From Ichthyophis bannanicus (Eukaryota; Chordata; Amphibia; Gymnophiona; Ichthyophiidae): 64,000 bases of DNA. Shown here one piece after another: positions 41,746-52,789 of this stretch. The DNA lies in contig CM066033.1 of assembly GCA_033557465.1 (NCBI GenBank), positions 907,954,808 through 908,018,807 on the forward strand, given 5' to 3'. Position 1 is the first letter of the stretch. The number at the start of each line of letters is the position of its first letter. Made by a program: the position numbers and the translations under genes. Under the pieces are notes generated by a model. That model searched no databases, had not been told where the DNA came from, and worked only from the letters and a program-made list of their open reading frames with translations.

Positions 41746-43970
41746 GTATGGGGTGAAGGCCACTATGTTGGAAACCTGGACTCACCTTGCCTCCCCAATC
41801 TCCACTAGACATGAGGGACTGGTCCCAGTAAGACCTAGGAGAGGTCACAGAGAGATGCAAGGTGGGTCAAGTAATGTCTCTGGTGTGGGGAGGCTTGTGG
41901 GGGATGTTCAGAGTGGGTGACTTTGATTTTGTTTCGATTGCCCATTTCGGGGAAAGGACTAGGCTTTTGCACGGGTTAGCTCAGTTTTTGCACATAATTT
42001 TGTGCTCAGTCCGTGCAGAAAGGAATTTTGCACATGAACTAACTGTGCACTAAACCTTGAGCAGACAGCAGCACAAAACATATGTAATCCCCGGCCATGC
42101 AAATGCAGAGAAGTATGCTGAAGACCAGAAGGCTGAACATAATGCTGGGATTTTAACACAAGGTTTGAAGAGACATAACCAGTTAGCTCATAGATCTGCA
42201 GTCAGAGCTGGTAAGGAATTTTTGCCTGTTTCTTTTCTGTTCTGAGCATACAGCACCTGCAACTTTCTTCTGACTTTGCTGAACGCAGTGGTGAAAAAAA
42301 TGTCAGGGGATGTGCGCTGGAACCATGTTATGTGCATGTGCTGGAATCAATCTGGTGAAAAACAGCAATATTATTATTATTTTGAGCAGATCATGTGCAG
42401 AATAGTATTGCAGTTTATGTGCTAGAGAGCATTTTAGCACATGTGCATAAGTGCCAAACAGGTTTTTTTGTGCACAAAATATAGGTGCTTCTAATACAGA
42501 TCCATGTGTGCCTGTGTCTGACTTGCTCTCCTTGTTCAGCACAGACGTTTTGCACACAACTCCATGCTGTTTGCTTACAGCACTGTAGAGCAAAACGTCA
42601 GTATTAGATTTGTGTTAAGAAACCCTGTGCTGAGCTTTAGTGTGAGGATCTAATGCAGGGTTTCTGCATTGACCTGTCAGTAATCTGAAAGGTCCAATAT
42701 AGTCTTCAGTCCCAAAAGTTTGGGAACTACTATACCTTTGATTTATACTCACCAACTTGATCCAGCTCTGGGCAGTTTACACAGATATCAATGTGAAATA
42801 CAATAAAACATAAAATTCAATATTAATAACTAAATAGAGCAGATGATAGACACCATGATGCAATGTAAGGCAAAACAGTCCATTAACAACCAGATTACTG
42901 AAAACTGGGCTTTTGTTTTTCAAAAAGATAGCAAACGTTTGCACTTTGGCCCAGTTAGCAAAGGGATTTTGTAATTCGTTGCATACATGGACTGCTAATC
43001 CTTTCAGTTAGCATACATGCTAATAGCATATGATCATTCCGAGGCCAACTTCTTTTTTTTTTATTGGCATGAGCTCCCAGCAGCATCCTTGTTGTTAGAA
43101 AGTGCTGGGACATGGTCCTTGACCATCCCATCAGTACTGCACTCCTGGAATATGGATTACAATTGAAAAAATGACTACAATACAGATGGAGTGGTTGATT
43201 CTACTTTAATTTTAGGAAGAACTAGTCACTAAATTGATACAAATGTAGTAACTGTTCCTGCCCTTCAACCTAAAGTGAATAACAGGAGATCCTGAAGTTA
43301 GTGGTAATGACAAAAAACAAATTTATTATTTCATGCCTCATTAGACATCTCATACTGTGTAGCTTCCTCCAGTGACTGAAATAATCTGAGGCCAGAGCCC
43401 TTCCTGGGCTGCCATGGCACAGGTGGTTTCAGCAATGCATTCTGCAGAGCAGATATATAGAACGGAGACTGGCCAGGGATACGAGGTCCTCATACAGCAA
43501 TGACTCTAGTGCCCAATGAGGCTCATCAGTTAAGAACAAACAGATGCCTGAGGGCTTCTCTAGAGACTATATCAGAAAGGATTCTGGAACCAAGATAACA
43601 TTGTCATTATTTTTAAAAGTACATTTTCACTACAGCTCAAGAGTTGTTAAAGTTAACCACCTTATCAATGGTAACGCCGCATCCCAGTAATCAGCACCGT
43701 ACCTAGCCTTGTGCGAGCGGTGCAGCTGCACAGGGCGCAAAAGAATTAGGGGTGCATATTGGGTTGCCAGCCCCAGCCAGCCCCCTGTGTTGCCCTGCCA
43801 CCGCCGCCAATTTTTTGTTTCTCAGAGGCGGAGGCGGCAGCAGCAGTGAGACAGACCTGCATTTGTAGGCACGTTGGGTCCCTCCCTCCGTTCTATGATG
43901 TAGGTCACATCAGAGGATGAAGGGACCAGGCTAGCCATTCAAACGTGGGTCTTTGCAACTCAGCCTTTGC
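41746..43970. other. Mostly unassigned sequence
   Basis: 41960-42640 is full of GTGCACA/TTTTGCACA motifs and may be an old non-autonomous DNA element. 42740-42840 looks like a LINE 3' untranslated scrap. 43695-43745 (CAGCACCGTACCTAGCCTTG and following) recalls a hAT-type end but has no partner. No gene is seen. Confidence 0.3.
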
Positions 43971-43979
43971 TAAGGGGTT

Positions 43980-44600
43980 TATTCTGTAATGCAAATTTGC
44001 CCCCTTCTGTCCCCGGCAGGAGCCTCCCTGTACGAACAAGGAGTATGTACGGGAAGGCTTAGTCGTGCGTGCCATGGGGCGTTCCAGAGGCAGAGCAAAA
44101 GCGGGGCATGGGCGGTCCATGATCACAGACATACAGGGGCAATTCTGAGGTCGGTCCTGTACGTCCGGGTTCGGCAGACAGGACAGGGGACGGCAGGCTC
44201 GGGCAGTGGCAAAGTGGTAAGGGGGTGCAGGGGGTTCTCCACAGCCCAACCCTGGCCATGGAAGGCAAGGTTGGGGGTCGGGCTGTGGGGAATGAAGATT
44301 GTGGTTAGTGGCCAGGGATCGTGGCTCTAAAATGGAGCTGCAGTGGCATGGCAATGGGACACCATGGCACCATTCTGGAGCCTGACTGAGTTAGCCGGGC
44401 AGGGATCTGTATGTGCAGGCCAATCTGAATTGGGTCCCAGACCACACATACAGGCTCTAGACCTGATTCTGATCCCGGGGGGGGGGGGGGGGAGGAGCAT
44501 GTCTAGTCCCCGTGGGATCAGAATCGGATCTGCCTCTGTGCGTCCCAATTTCAATTGGATGCTCAGGGGCCTGCCCACACTCATTCAAATGTGCTTCTAC
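43980..44600. repeat. Dispersed GC-rich repeat, copy B
   Basis: It aligns with 4640-4801 plus 9079-9450 and lacks the LTR element. A G16 run at 44477-44492 replaces part of the palindromic middle. Confidence 0.65.
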
Positions 44601-44639
44601 CTGGAGAGCATTGGGGTGCATAGGGGACATAGATGTGAA

Positions 44640-45180
44640 TATTCAATGGTGCTAACCATATAGGTGCCGTTGAATATTCCTATCTAAGGCATTTACATGG
44701 TTTACCATGTAAACCATGTAAATACCTTTTGAATATCGGGCCCTTAAGAACCTAAATTTAGTGGCTGAGGTTTTTTTTTTTTTTAAATATCTGCTTCCTA
44801 AATTGGGTTTGAAAATTTACTAGGGCAGAGTCCCTAAATTTATGCTCCCGGTTTCACTATGTTCCCAAATTTAGGATCCTAGAAAATGAATGACAAGAGG
44901 GATCGGTTTAGGGCAGGAAAATAAATTAGGAGCTTAGTACTGATTTTCAGCATTAGTTCTCTAAATTAGGCTCCTAAATCCAGGGATATGAATATCAGGA
45001 CTATATTTAAGAGCATAACTTTTACATTTCCAAATATAGGTGCATTTTCAGCTAAAAACTTTGGCCCTTAAATTTGGCTGAAAATAAAGTAGATATTGAG
45101 GGACCTAACTTAGGCTCCTAAATTTAGAGGTTCAATTTTTTTTTAATATCTGAACCTATATGAACAAATTATTTTAGGGA
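44640..45180. repeat. Repeat rich in CCTAAATTTAGG-type palindromes
   Basis: ACCTAAATTTAG, CCCTAAATTTATG, CCAAATTTAGGATCC, TCTAAATTAGGCTCC and GGCTCCTAAATTTAGAGG recur about every 50-100 bases, with GAATATC blocks at both ends. It is probably a non-autonomous DNA element that ends just before the DIRS element. Confidence 0.5.
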
Positions 45181-45185
45181 CAATA

Positions 45186-45346
45186 TTCTCCAGGAACAAG
45201 CAGGAAGTCAGTCCTCACATATGGGTGACATGGACGTCGACGGAGCCCCCATGCGGAGCAAATCCCCAGCTTTCGAAGAAAGCCTTTGGGACTGCATCAC
45301 GCATACGCAGTCCCCTTCCCACCCAAGGGTGCCAACTTGCTCAGTC
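45186..45346 (+). repeat. DIRS left inverted terminal repeat
   Basis: It pairs with 48302-48490. Shared blocks include GGAGCCCCCATGCGGAGCAA and GCTTTCGAAGAAAGCCTTT. The outermost 35 bases differ from the right repeat, as expected for DIRS. Confidence 0.88.
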
Positions 45347-45593
45347 TCCTTTTTTTTGCGAAGCCCAATGGACGTCGTCCTAGTTTCCCCATGGAAAAAG
45401 TATTAAAAGTTAAAAATTGTGTTTTTCTGCTTGCTGGTTCGAAGCCGGTTCCCCTTCCCGCCTCGGCTCGGTACACCGGTATCGAGTCCAGTCTATTTTT
45501 CGTTTTTGTCCTTAGTGACTAGTGTTCACGCTCTTTTTTCTTTTTTAGCTGGCAGCCCGGTCCTTTGACCTTGCAGGGGCACTTTTTCCCCTG

Positions 45594-46932
45594 ATGGCTG
45601 CCAGCGGATTTAAAAAGTGTAATCGGAGCACGAAACTTTCTAAGTACTCTAGGGGTATTTGTCTTTCCCTACTTAGACAACTGGCTCATCAGAGCCCAGT
45701 CAGCTCTAGAAGCCCAACAGGCCACATTCCGCACTATCCAGTTGCTTCAGCACCTGGGCTTTGTGATCAACTACACAAAGTCCACTCTGGTTCCTTCTCA
45801 AGGATTAGAGTTCATAGGGGCAAGGTTAGACACCCTTCAAGCAAGGGCTTATCTACCAGAGGAAAGGGCTCAAAGACTGGTAGCCTTAGTGCAGCAAGTC
45901 AGTCGCAGATCCCGTATCTCAGCAAGACACTTTCTGCGCCTTCTTGGTCACATGGCCTCCACAGTGCATGTGACACCCAATGCTCGACTTCACATGAGAA
46001 CAGCTCAGTGGTGCCTCAGAGACCAGAGGACACAAGCCACAGGCAGACTCAGGGACAACATCAAGGTGTCCCATCGCCTGATACAGTCTTTGAAATGGTG
46101 GCTTCAACCTCACAATCTTCTGGAAAGAGTGCCTTTTCAGCCTCCCACACACTCGAGGGTGCTGATTACGGATGCATCCCTACTGGGATGGGGTGCACAT
46201 TGCCAACAGGTCTGCACTCAAGGTGTGTGGTCTCCATGGGAGAGCACACAACAAATCAATCTCCTAGAGCTTTGAGTGATCCACCTAGCTCTTCAGACCT
46301 TCTGCCAAACCCTGGCTCATCAATCTGTCTTGATTCAGACAGACAACCAAGTAGCGATGTTCTATGTGAACAAACAAGGGGGCACAGGCTCTCGCATCCT
46401 GTGTCAGGAAACCCTGGACCTATGCTCCTTCGCAGTCAGCCAGGGTATGTTCCTCAAGGCGGTTTACTTACCAAGTCAGGAGAACTTCCTAGCAGACAAG
46501 CTAAGTAGAATTCTCCAGCCGCACGAGTGGCAATTGGACACCAATGTAGCTCAGCAACTCTTCCAGTGCTGGGGGCGACCATCCATAGATTTGTTTGCGA
46601 GCCCTCAAAATCACCAGTTGCCCCGTTTCTGTTCCAGACAGCTGCACCCACACAGGGTAGCTGCAGATGCTTTCCTAATATCCTGGTCAGTGGGCCTCCT
46701 ATATGCATTTCCTCCCACGCCACTGGTGCCTCGGACCTTATTCAAGATCCCTCAGGACAAGGCCTCGGTCATCCTGGTGGCCCCCTGGTGGCCGAAACAG
46801 CCTTGGTTCCCACTCCTACTGCAATTGGCGGAGGAGAATCCAATTCCTCTGGGATTTCCACCCAATCTCCTGTTGCAGGACGGGGGCTCACTTCTGCATC
46901 CCAACCTCAGGTCCCTCAACCTGATGACATGA
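45594..46932 (+). pseudogene. DIRS gag start fused to RT, RNase H and methyltransferase-like region
   Basis: MAASGFKKCNRSTKL is a gag-type start. Around 45650 the frame joins RT at VFPYLDNWLI, where the catalytic YLDD is altered to YLDN. RT continues with LGFVINYTKS and FIGARLDT. RNase H follows: LITDASLLGWGAH, LEL, LIQTDNQVAMFYVN and SRI..ETLDL, with a Leu-Glu-Leu-stop (TGA at 46273-46275) inside. Next is a DAM-like block: SIDLFASPQNHQLPRFCS and FLISWSVGLLYAFPP. The frame ends at 46932. Gag and the first RT motifs are lost. Confidence 0.8.
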
Positions 46933-46959
46933 CTGCTGAAAGGGTAGTCTTTGCACCAT

Positions 46960-47985
46960 TTCTCCTCCCAAAAAAGATAGAGGATGTGCTGCTGGCCTCT
47001 AGAAGGCAATCAACTAGGAAAACCTATGCATTTAAGTGGTGTAGGTTTGAGGTATTGTGTACTCAGCAGAGTGAGAACCCATTTTCCTGCCAGGTGGCTG
47101 TGGTGCTGCAGTACCTGCTTCACCTTTCCGATTTAGACCTCAAGTCAAACTCGGTCCGAGTTCACCTTAGTGCTTTATCAGCACACCACTCTCCAGGGGA
47201 CGGGCAACCTCTCTCTGTACACCCCTTGGTGTCCAGGTTCCTGAGAGGTCTGCTTCTGCTGAAACCCCCGGTTCGCCCCCCCGGCGACCGAATGGGATCT
47301 GAATGTGGTCTTGCAGCAGCTTACTCACTCACCCTTTGAGCCGATGACTACTTGCCATCTTCACTTCCTTTCTTGGAAGATGCTTTTCTTGGTGGCACTC
47401 ACATCGGCTAGACGAGTGAGTGAGCTGCAAGCTCTGGTGTCCGATAAACCGTTCATATGGTTCTATAGGAACAGGATTGTACTTCGCACGCACCCCAAGT
47501 TCTTGCCTAAAGTGGTCTCCTCTTTCCACCTCAACCAGGAGGTGGTACTTCCGACCTTCTTTCCCAGGCCCCATGCCAGCCGGGCAGAAGCAGTTCTGCA
47601 TATCCTGGACTGTAAGAGGGCGTTGGCCTTCTACTTGGAGCATACGAGGAGACATCGAAGAGCTCCTCAGCTCTTTGTCTCTTATGACCTCAGTAAGCTG
47701 GGGATGCCGGTCTCCAAGTGCATGTTGTCCACCTGGGTGGTGGATTGCATTGCCTGGGCATACAGGGCAGCCGATCTCCCGTTGCAGGGTCGAGTCACGG
47801 CCCACCGGGTCAGGGCTAAGGCTGCATCAGTGGCTCACTTCTGCTCTGTTCCGCTGGCAGACATCTGCCGGGCCACATCCTGGTCTTCAAGACAGACCTT
47901 TGCAGTCCATTACTGCCTGGATAGGGAGTCCCAACGGGACAGTGCTTTCGGCCAGGCTGTACTACGTAATTTGTTCAAGGTTTAG
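46960..47985 (+). pseudogene. DIRS tyrosine recombinase, one frameshift
   Basis: The N-terminal core-binding half (RRQSTRKTYAFKWCRFEVLC, then LLHLSDLDLKSNSVRVHLSA) is in one frame to about 47290. A one-base change in a C-rich run moves it to the next frame. The catalytic half is readable there: LTSARRVSELQAL (first Arg), LRTHPKFLPKV, then AHRVRAKAAS (H-x-x-R) and FAVHYCLDRES (Tyr nucleophile). All four catalytic residues remain, which suggests a fairly recent death. Confidence 0.85.
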
Positions 47986-48127
47986 GCAACTCCTACCCTT
48001 CGACCCCTTGGTGTCAGGCTACTGGAGTGTTACGTTCTCTGTTGAACTCCTATCATGGCTGCTGCAGCTCTTCTAGAGGGAGCCTATTTTTCAGTTATGG
48101 ATTCTCAGTAGCCTATAGCTTGGGAGT

Positions 48128-48225
48128 CCCATATGTGAGGACTGACTTCCTGCTTGTTCCTGGAGAAAGCGTAGTTACTCACCTGTAACAGGTGTTCTCC
48201 AGGGACAGCAGGAATCAGTCCTCAC
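48128..48225. repeat. DIRS internal complementary region
   Basis: The left part (48128-48167) is complementary to 45186-45225, and the right part (48165-48225) to the outer end of the right repeat. They overlap by GAA at 48165-48167. Confidence 0.87.
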
Positions 48226-48301
48226 GACCCTCCCTCCTCCCCTGGAGTTGCAGTCCTTTGATTAATTTTTATCCTTTTACCGTCTTTTTAGCTATGTCAT
48301 T

Positions 48302-48490
48302 GACTGAGCAAGATGGCACCCTTGGGCGGGAAGGGGAAAGCTCATGCTTGATGCAATCCTAAAGGCTTTCTTCGAAAGCTGGGGATTTGCTCCGCATGGG
48401 GGCTCCGTCGATGCTGACAACACCCATATGTGAGGACTGATTCCTGCTGTCCCTGGAGAACACCTGTTACAGGTGTGTAACTACGCTTTC
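48302..48490 (-). repeat. DIRS right inverted terminal repeat
   Basis: It is the inverted partner of the left repeat with about 35 extra outer bases, including ACACCTGTTACAGGTGTGTA, itself a small palindrome. Confidence 0.87.
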
Positions 48491-48540
48491 TTAAAAGCTG
48501 ACATTTAAACACTATGGTGGTCAGCTGTGGTGCTAAAGTA

Positions 48541-48860
48541 TCAGTGGGATATTCAGCGGTAGCGGTCAATTGGAGCTCCCACTGAATATCGGAGCACAGC
48601 AGTACTAATCAGGCAACTGCTGACATTTGCCCAGTTAGCATGATTTTCAGCTGCCCCTTGTCTGGATTGCAACTTAAGTCAGCTTCTCTTGCGACCTAAA
48701 TCGTCCAATCTGGGACCCCTGAAAATCATGTCAATCTGACAAGTGTCGGCACTCACTCGGTTAGCACTGGTACTGTCCCCATACCATGCATGAGCCATCC
48801 CTGTACTAACTGACCAGTGCTGAGGTGGTGTGTGGAGATAGTGGCCTTAGCCAGTCAGCC
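48541..48860. repeat. GATATTCAGC dispersed repeat, copy 5
   Basis: It has GGGATATTCAGCGGTAGCGG, CCACTGAATATCGG, TTAGCATGATTTTCAGCTGC and CTGAAAATCATG. It lies between the DIRS element and a palindromic MITE. Confidence 0.6.
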
Positions 48861-48877
48861 AAGGATTTATAACAGAG

Positions 48878-49060
48878 TTTCCCAACTCCAGTCCTGGAGG
48901 GCCAAACACCATTCAGGTTTTCAGGCTGTCCCTAATGAATATGCATGAGATACATTTGAATACAATGGGGGCAGTGCATGCAAATACATCTCATGCATAT
49001 TTATTAGGGACAGCCTGAAAACCTGAATGGTGTTTGGCCCTCCAGGACTGGGGTTGGAAA
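48878..49060. mobile_element. Palindromic MITE, copy 2
   Basis: TTTCCCAACTCCAGTCCTGG (48878) pairs with CCAGGACTGGGGTTGGAAA (49042-49060). The arms run on through CATTCAGGTTTTCAGG, with AATATGCATGAGATA near the centre. It shares its inner part with 25489-25657. Confidence 0.8.
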
Positions 49061-49265
49061 CCTCTGATTTAGAATATCGACACGTTCATTTTTGAAAGGG
49101 GTAATTTATAAAAGTTTTTCTGCACATAAAATATGTTTTACATGTGGAAAAGGCCTTTAACATAATTGCATGGCCATAAACACTAATAAAAAAAATATGT
49201 GTACTGAAAGATTGTGCATACTTTTATGCAGATCGTGTGCATGCATATTTTATAAAAAATGTGAA

Positions 49266-50854
49266 GGGGAGGAAGTAAAATGGCAGCAGGAAGTGCTTAC
49301 TGGAGTTGCTCTGTGTTTGAGCTGTGTTTCTCGGCTGCGGTTATGGGTCATAGGAAATGGAAGCAAGAGTGCCTGCCCTCGGGTCCTTCTGCGGTGAGCT
49401 CTGTGGCACAGGGGACATTGGAGACGTGTGGTTTCTTCTCCAGCACTGGAGCGGCGTCTTCAGCTGAGCCGTTTGAGGGAGTGTCGGCTCTGTGCGCCGA
49501 GGGTGTTGTGCTCTCTCCAGAGCTCCGAACCTCCCTGCCAAGATCTGGAAATGTATCGCTGGATGGAGAGGTGCTTCCCCTAGGTCTGCCAATGAGCACG
49601 CCGGTGAGGGATAGCAGAGAGGGTTCTCTGCCGGCAGAAGCATCAGCTCCTGTGGAGAGTGAGTCTATGAGAACACAGGCCTCTGTGGTCCCGAAAGTGG
49701 CTGCAGAGACTTTGCCACCTCGGTCAGGGGCAGTGCTGGCTTCTGGGTTCAAGACCTTGACGAAATCAAAGACCATTTCAATGGAGGCGCTATGGGATGC
49801 GATAGCTACGGTGAACTCTTCCTTAGGAGCTCTTGTGGGACATGTGAGTTCTGATTTGATTGAGGTTAAGAGGAATTGTGATACTGTTTCCACTGCCCAG
49901 GAACTTCAAGCAGGGAGAATCCTCGCTATGGAGCAGGAGCTGAGGCATCTCCGAGAGCTGGTCGGAGCCCAGATTAAGGACAAATGTGTGCTGAATCGGA
50001 AGACGGAGTATTTGGAAAATCAAGCCCGTCATAATAACATCAGACTTTTGAACTTCCCTAGATCTCCAATTTTGTCACCCATGGAGATGATGAGAAAATA
50101 CTTCAGTGTGGTTTTAAAAATCTCCTCAGAGCATTTTCCTCCTTTGACTAGAGTGCAATATTTGTCCTTTGGGCCCAGTGGCCGTGGGGTAGTCCCAGGG
50201 GGTGTTTCTTTGGGGGAAGGGGACCTAACTGGATTCCTAGAGAATTCATTAGAGATTATCACGGATAGGGCTACCATGCTGATTACCTTGGCTTTGGAGA
50301 CAGATAAGGCTATGATTTTTCATTTATGTTTTAGGAACTTTAATGAGCATATTTTGGGGTTACAGATTAGAATGTTTTCTGATTTATCTCGTGATTCTCA
50401 GTTGAGGAGGAACGAATTCCTTGGCCTTCGACCTAGAGTCTTGGCTATAGGGGCAACCTTTCAATTGAAATTTCCTGTTAAATGTTGTGTATCTTACAAG
50501 AATAATGTTTACTTGTTCTTTGACCCAAAACAGCAAGTTTGAGTTCTTAATTGCTAGAGAAGTAGGCTCATTTCAGGTTGCTGTCCCTTCCCATATGGCT
50601 GACGTTTACGTCTTCGCCTGTTTGTTTATTTTTGTTGTTGCTTGGGTGGATTTTGCTTCAGTTATATGTATTTTTTCCTTGGACCTCCCCTTATTTCCTT
50701 TATTTAATTGTGGACTAATTTTTGAGATTTTTGCCTATTTTTTCTTCTGTGATTAATGTGATGCTGTTTAGTTTGATTTTATGCTCCTTTCTTTCATTCA
50801 TTAGTATATTGGATATGTAATATATAAACTTCAATAAAAATAATATATAAAAAT
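49266..50854 (+). mobile_element. L1/Tx1-type element with ORF1 only (HAL1-like)
   Basis: A direct repeat ending ATGTGAA (49259-49265 and 50855-50861, preceded on both sides by an A-rich AAAAA) brackets a 1.6-kb unit. It has a short leader, a complete ORF1, about 300 bp of 3' untranslated sequence and an AATAAAAATAATATATAAAA tail. No ORF2 sequence is found between ORF1 and the tail. That arrangement parallels the half-L1 elements of mammals. A single copy with ORF2 deleted after insertion is the alternative. Confidence 0.65.
49343..50542 (+). CDS. L1-type ORF1 RNA-binding protein, intact
   Basis: The open frame has 420 codons from 49280. The Met at 49343 (MGHRKWKQEC, 399 codons) is the likelier start because the upstream residues read like leader. 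A Ser/Pro/Ala-rich N-terminus is followed by a coiled coil (residues 165-248 of the longer form). The RRM-like core begins LENQARHNNIRLLNFP (245-260). The C-terminal domain ends with VLAIGATFQLKFPVKC and YLFFDPKQQV. This is the ORF1p layout of L1/Tx1 elements, a trimeric RNA chaperone of the retrotransposition particle. There are no stops or shifts. Confidence 0.8.
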   Translation: MGHRKWKQECLPSGPSAVSSVAQGTLETCGFFSSTGAASSAEPFEGVSALCAEGVVLSPELRTSLPRSGNVSLDGEVLPLGLPMSTPVRDSREGSLPAEASAPVESESMRTQASVVPKVAAETLPPRSGAVLASGFKTLTKSKTISMEALWDAIATVNSSLGALVGHVSSDLIEVKRNCDTVSTAQELQAGRILAMEQELRHLRELVGAQIKDKCVLNRKTEYLENQARHNNIRLLNFPRSPILSPMEMMRKYFSVVLKISSEHFPPLTRVQYLSFGPSGRGVVPGGVSLGEGDLTGFLENSLEIITDRATMLITLALETDKAMIFHLCFRNFNEHILGLQIRMFSDLSRDSQLRRNEFLGLRPRVLAIGATFQLKFPVKCCVSYKNNVYLFFDPKQQV

Positions 50855-50861
50855 ATGTGAA

Positions 50862-52051
50862 AACATGTACAGAGTACACAGACACATTTCTATATATGAT
50901 CTTACTACTGTCATCTGCGTGACGACGCCAGTGCAAACTTTGCTTGTCTATCTCTATTGCTGTGAGTTTGATATACATGATGCACTAATTTTAACTTTAC
51001 AGCTCTTTTCCTCTATCAGACTTTACTTCCCTAGAGTGTGAAGGCTGCTGTAATATAAAAAAAACAATTAAGATTCCCCCTCTAAAATTTTTGTATCTTC
51101 CATCCCTAGAGATTTCAAATGCATTTTATTTCATACTTGCTTTCTCCTTTTAGCTTTGTAACTGGGTAAAGGCCGGAGAGTATGGCTCAAGACCATTTGC
51201 AGGACTAGCACAAGGGTAACCGACAGGGTCCCTGCAGATTACTTTCCGAGGTCTACAGAACACCATTAGCTGCATTGTACTATTCTGTGGCACGGAGGGA
51301 GATTCATACAAGAAAGTGCTCTGGATATATAAAATAAACAAGGAAAGATTAAAGAATGAATTGTAACGTATTTCTCTTATCTTTTTGTTTTGTTATGAAA
51401 GACTGCACTTTCTGCTAGCTTTCTCCAGGGAGTCTTTATTCATAATCTTCAGATTTTCCTAGCTTACTCTCACATGCTGAGAAGCTAGGAATTAGCATGA
51501 CTTTCTATGTTGCAGACAGCAGGATGCAGTTGCTTTGCAATTTTCCTACAATGATGCCCTTTGGGGAATCACTGCCCTACTTCTCAATGATTCTTTCTTT
51601 GGGGGCAATCAATCCCAAGGAGTGGAAGTTGCAAGCCTAAAACCAGAGGATCTACAGGAAAACATTATGGTCAACTTGGATGGAATGGCATTTGCAGCTC
51701 TAAAAGACAGTGTTACAACTTTAATAGGTTAGGTGAGGAACACAAGGAAAGGGGTTGTGGTTGTCTGGCTTCACATCTACCCATCGTGGACAAATTGCTG
51801 CTAGGCAGACTGAGATGAACAATTTTGGTTTTCATCTGCTGTTATTTACTTTGAAAGTAGTCATCTTCTTCCCTACATTGTTTGCTTAAAGAAATCTGAG
51901 TGATATAATATTCAAGCAGAAAGAAAGGATTTTTTCTTATTGTATTTATTACAACCACAAAATTACCCTTGTGCAAAAATCAGCAGGTTCAGATGTATGT
52001 GATAGATTGAGCAGTACTTGGCTCAGCTCCCATCCCACCTCACTGACCGTA
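50862..52051. other. Mostly unassigned, with a CR1 3'-end remnant
   Basis: 51790-51850 (GCTAGGCAGACTGAGATGAA...TTCATCTGCTGTTATTTACT) resembles the decayed 3' end of the CR1 family seen at 30690. The open frame at 51535-51732 has no recognised domain and may belong to it. Confidence 0.35.
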
Positions 52052-52789
52052 CCTCTATGCTGACCCGTCTATATGGGTTGGCACTATGGCACTGTGCCAG
52101 GGGCCCCGTGCATCTAAGGGGCCCCGCACGCTCCAGCAGCTGCTTGTTGTAATGTTTTAGTTTTATAAGTCCTTTTTATGTTTAAGACATTTAAGTTTAA
52201 TTTTTTTATTATGTTATTTCTTTACTTATTCTAGTTTCAATTTATTTTTTTACATTTTTATTTTATACTCGTAAAGTTTTTTAAAGTTATTTTTAAATGT
52301 TTTGGTCCTTCGTTCAGCTTGTTCGGTGTTCCTGAACAGTAGACTGTAGACTGGGAACCAGGCAATCATAATCTACTTCCGGTTTAACTTGTAAACACTG
52401 AAAGATGCTGACACCTCACCTGATAGCGTAACATTTAATTTAAATAATATTAAATAGTATTAAACTACAAAGAAGTCTGAAGGTCTGATATGTTATATAA
52501 TATATATGTTTGCTATTCTTTGTAATGTAAATGTAATGTAAACACAAGTTTTGACATGGTCGTCTGCTATTACTAAGTTTTGCTGGTTTAATTTAACCGT
52601 GTCTATGTGGTTAGTTTTACTTCTTACCATAATATTAATTTGCTTATATATTTTATATTACAGATTATATAACAAAACTACAGTTAATATAACGGCATGA
52701 CTTCAAGGGAGCGTGACATAAACCGCAAGTATAAGTCCGGTTGGCAAAAACGCCATGAACAGGCGCAGCGGGATGCTGCCGCTATAACT

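Larger units (their letters stand above)
45186..48490 (+). mobile_element. DIRS-like tyrosine-recombinase retrotransposon
   Basis: Inverted terminal repeats lie at 45186-45346 and 48302-48490. An internal complementary region (48128-48225) is the reverse complement of the outer 40 bases of the left repeat joined to that of the outer 60 bases of the right one, sharing one TTC. TTC also stands at both element ends. This is the diagnostic DIRS layout, from which a circular copy can be rebuilt and inserted by recombinase without target duplication. The coding part runs RT-RNase H-methyltransferase-like, then tyrosine recombinase. At 3.3 kb the copy is short, because gag and the first part of RT are deleted near 45650. 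Confidence 0.9.

Noticed and set aside
43695..43745. hAT-type terminal inverted repeat
   Set aside because: The wording is suggestive, but I could find no matching opposite end or duplication.
47329..48076. Additional ORFs overlapping the DIRS recombinase
   Set aside because: They are shadow frames; the catalytic motifs are in the frame ending at 47985.
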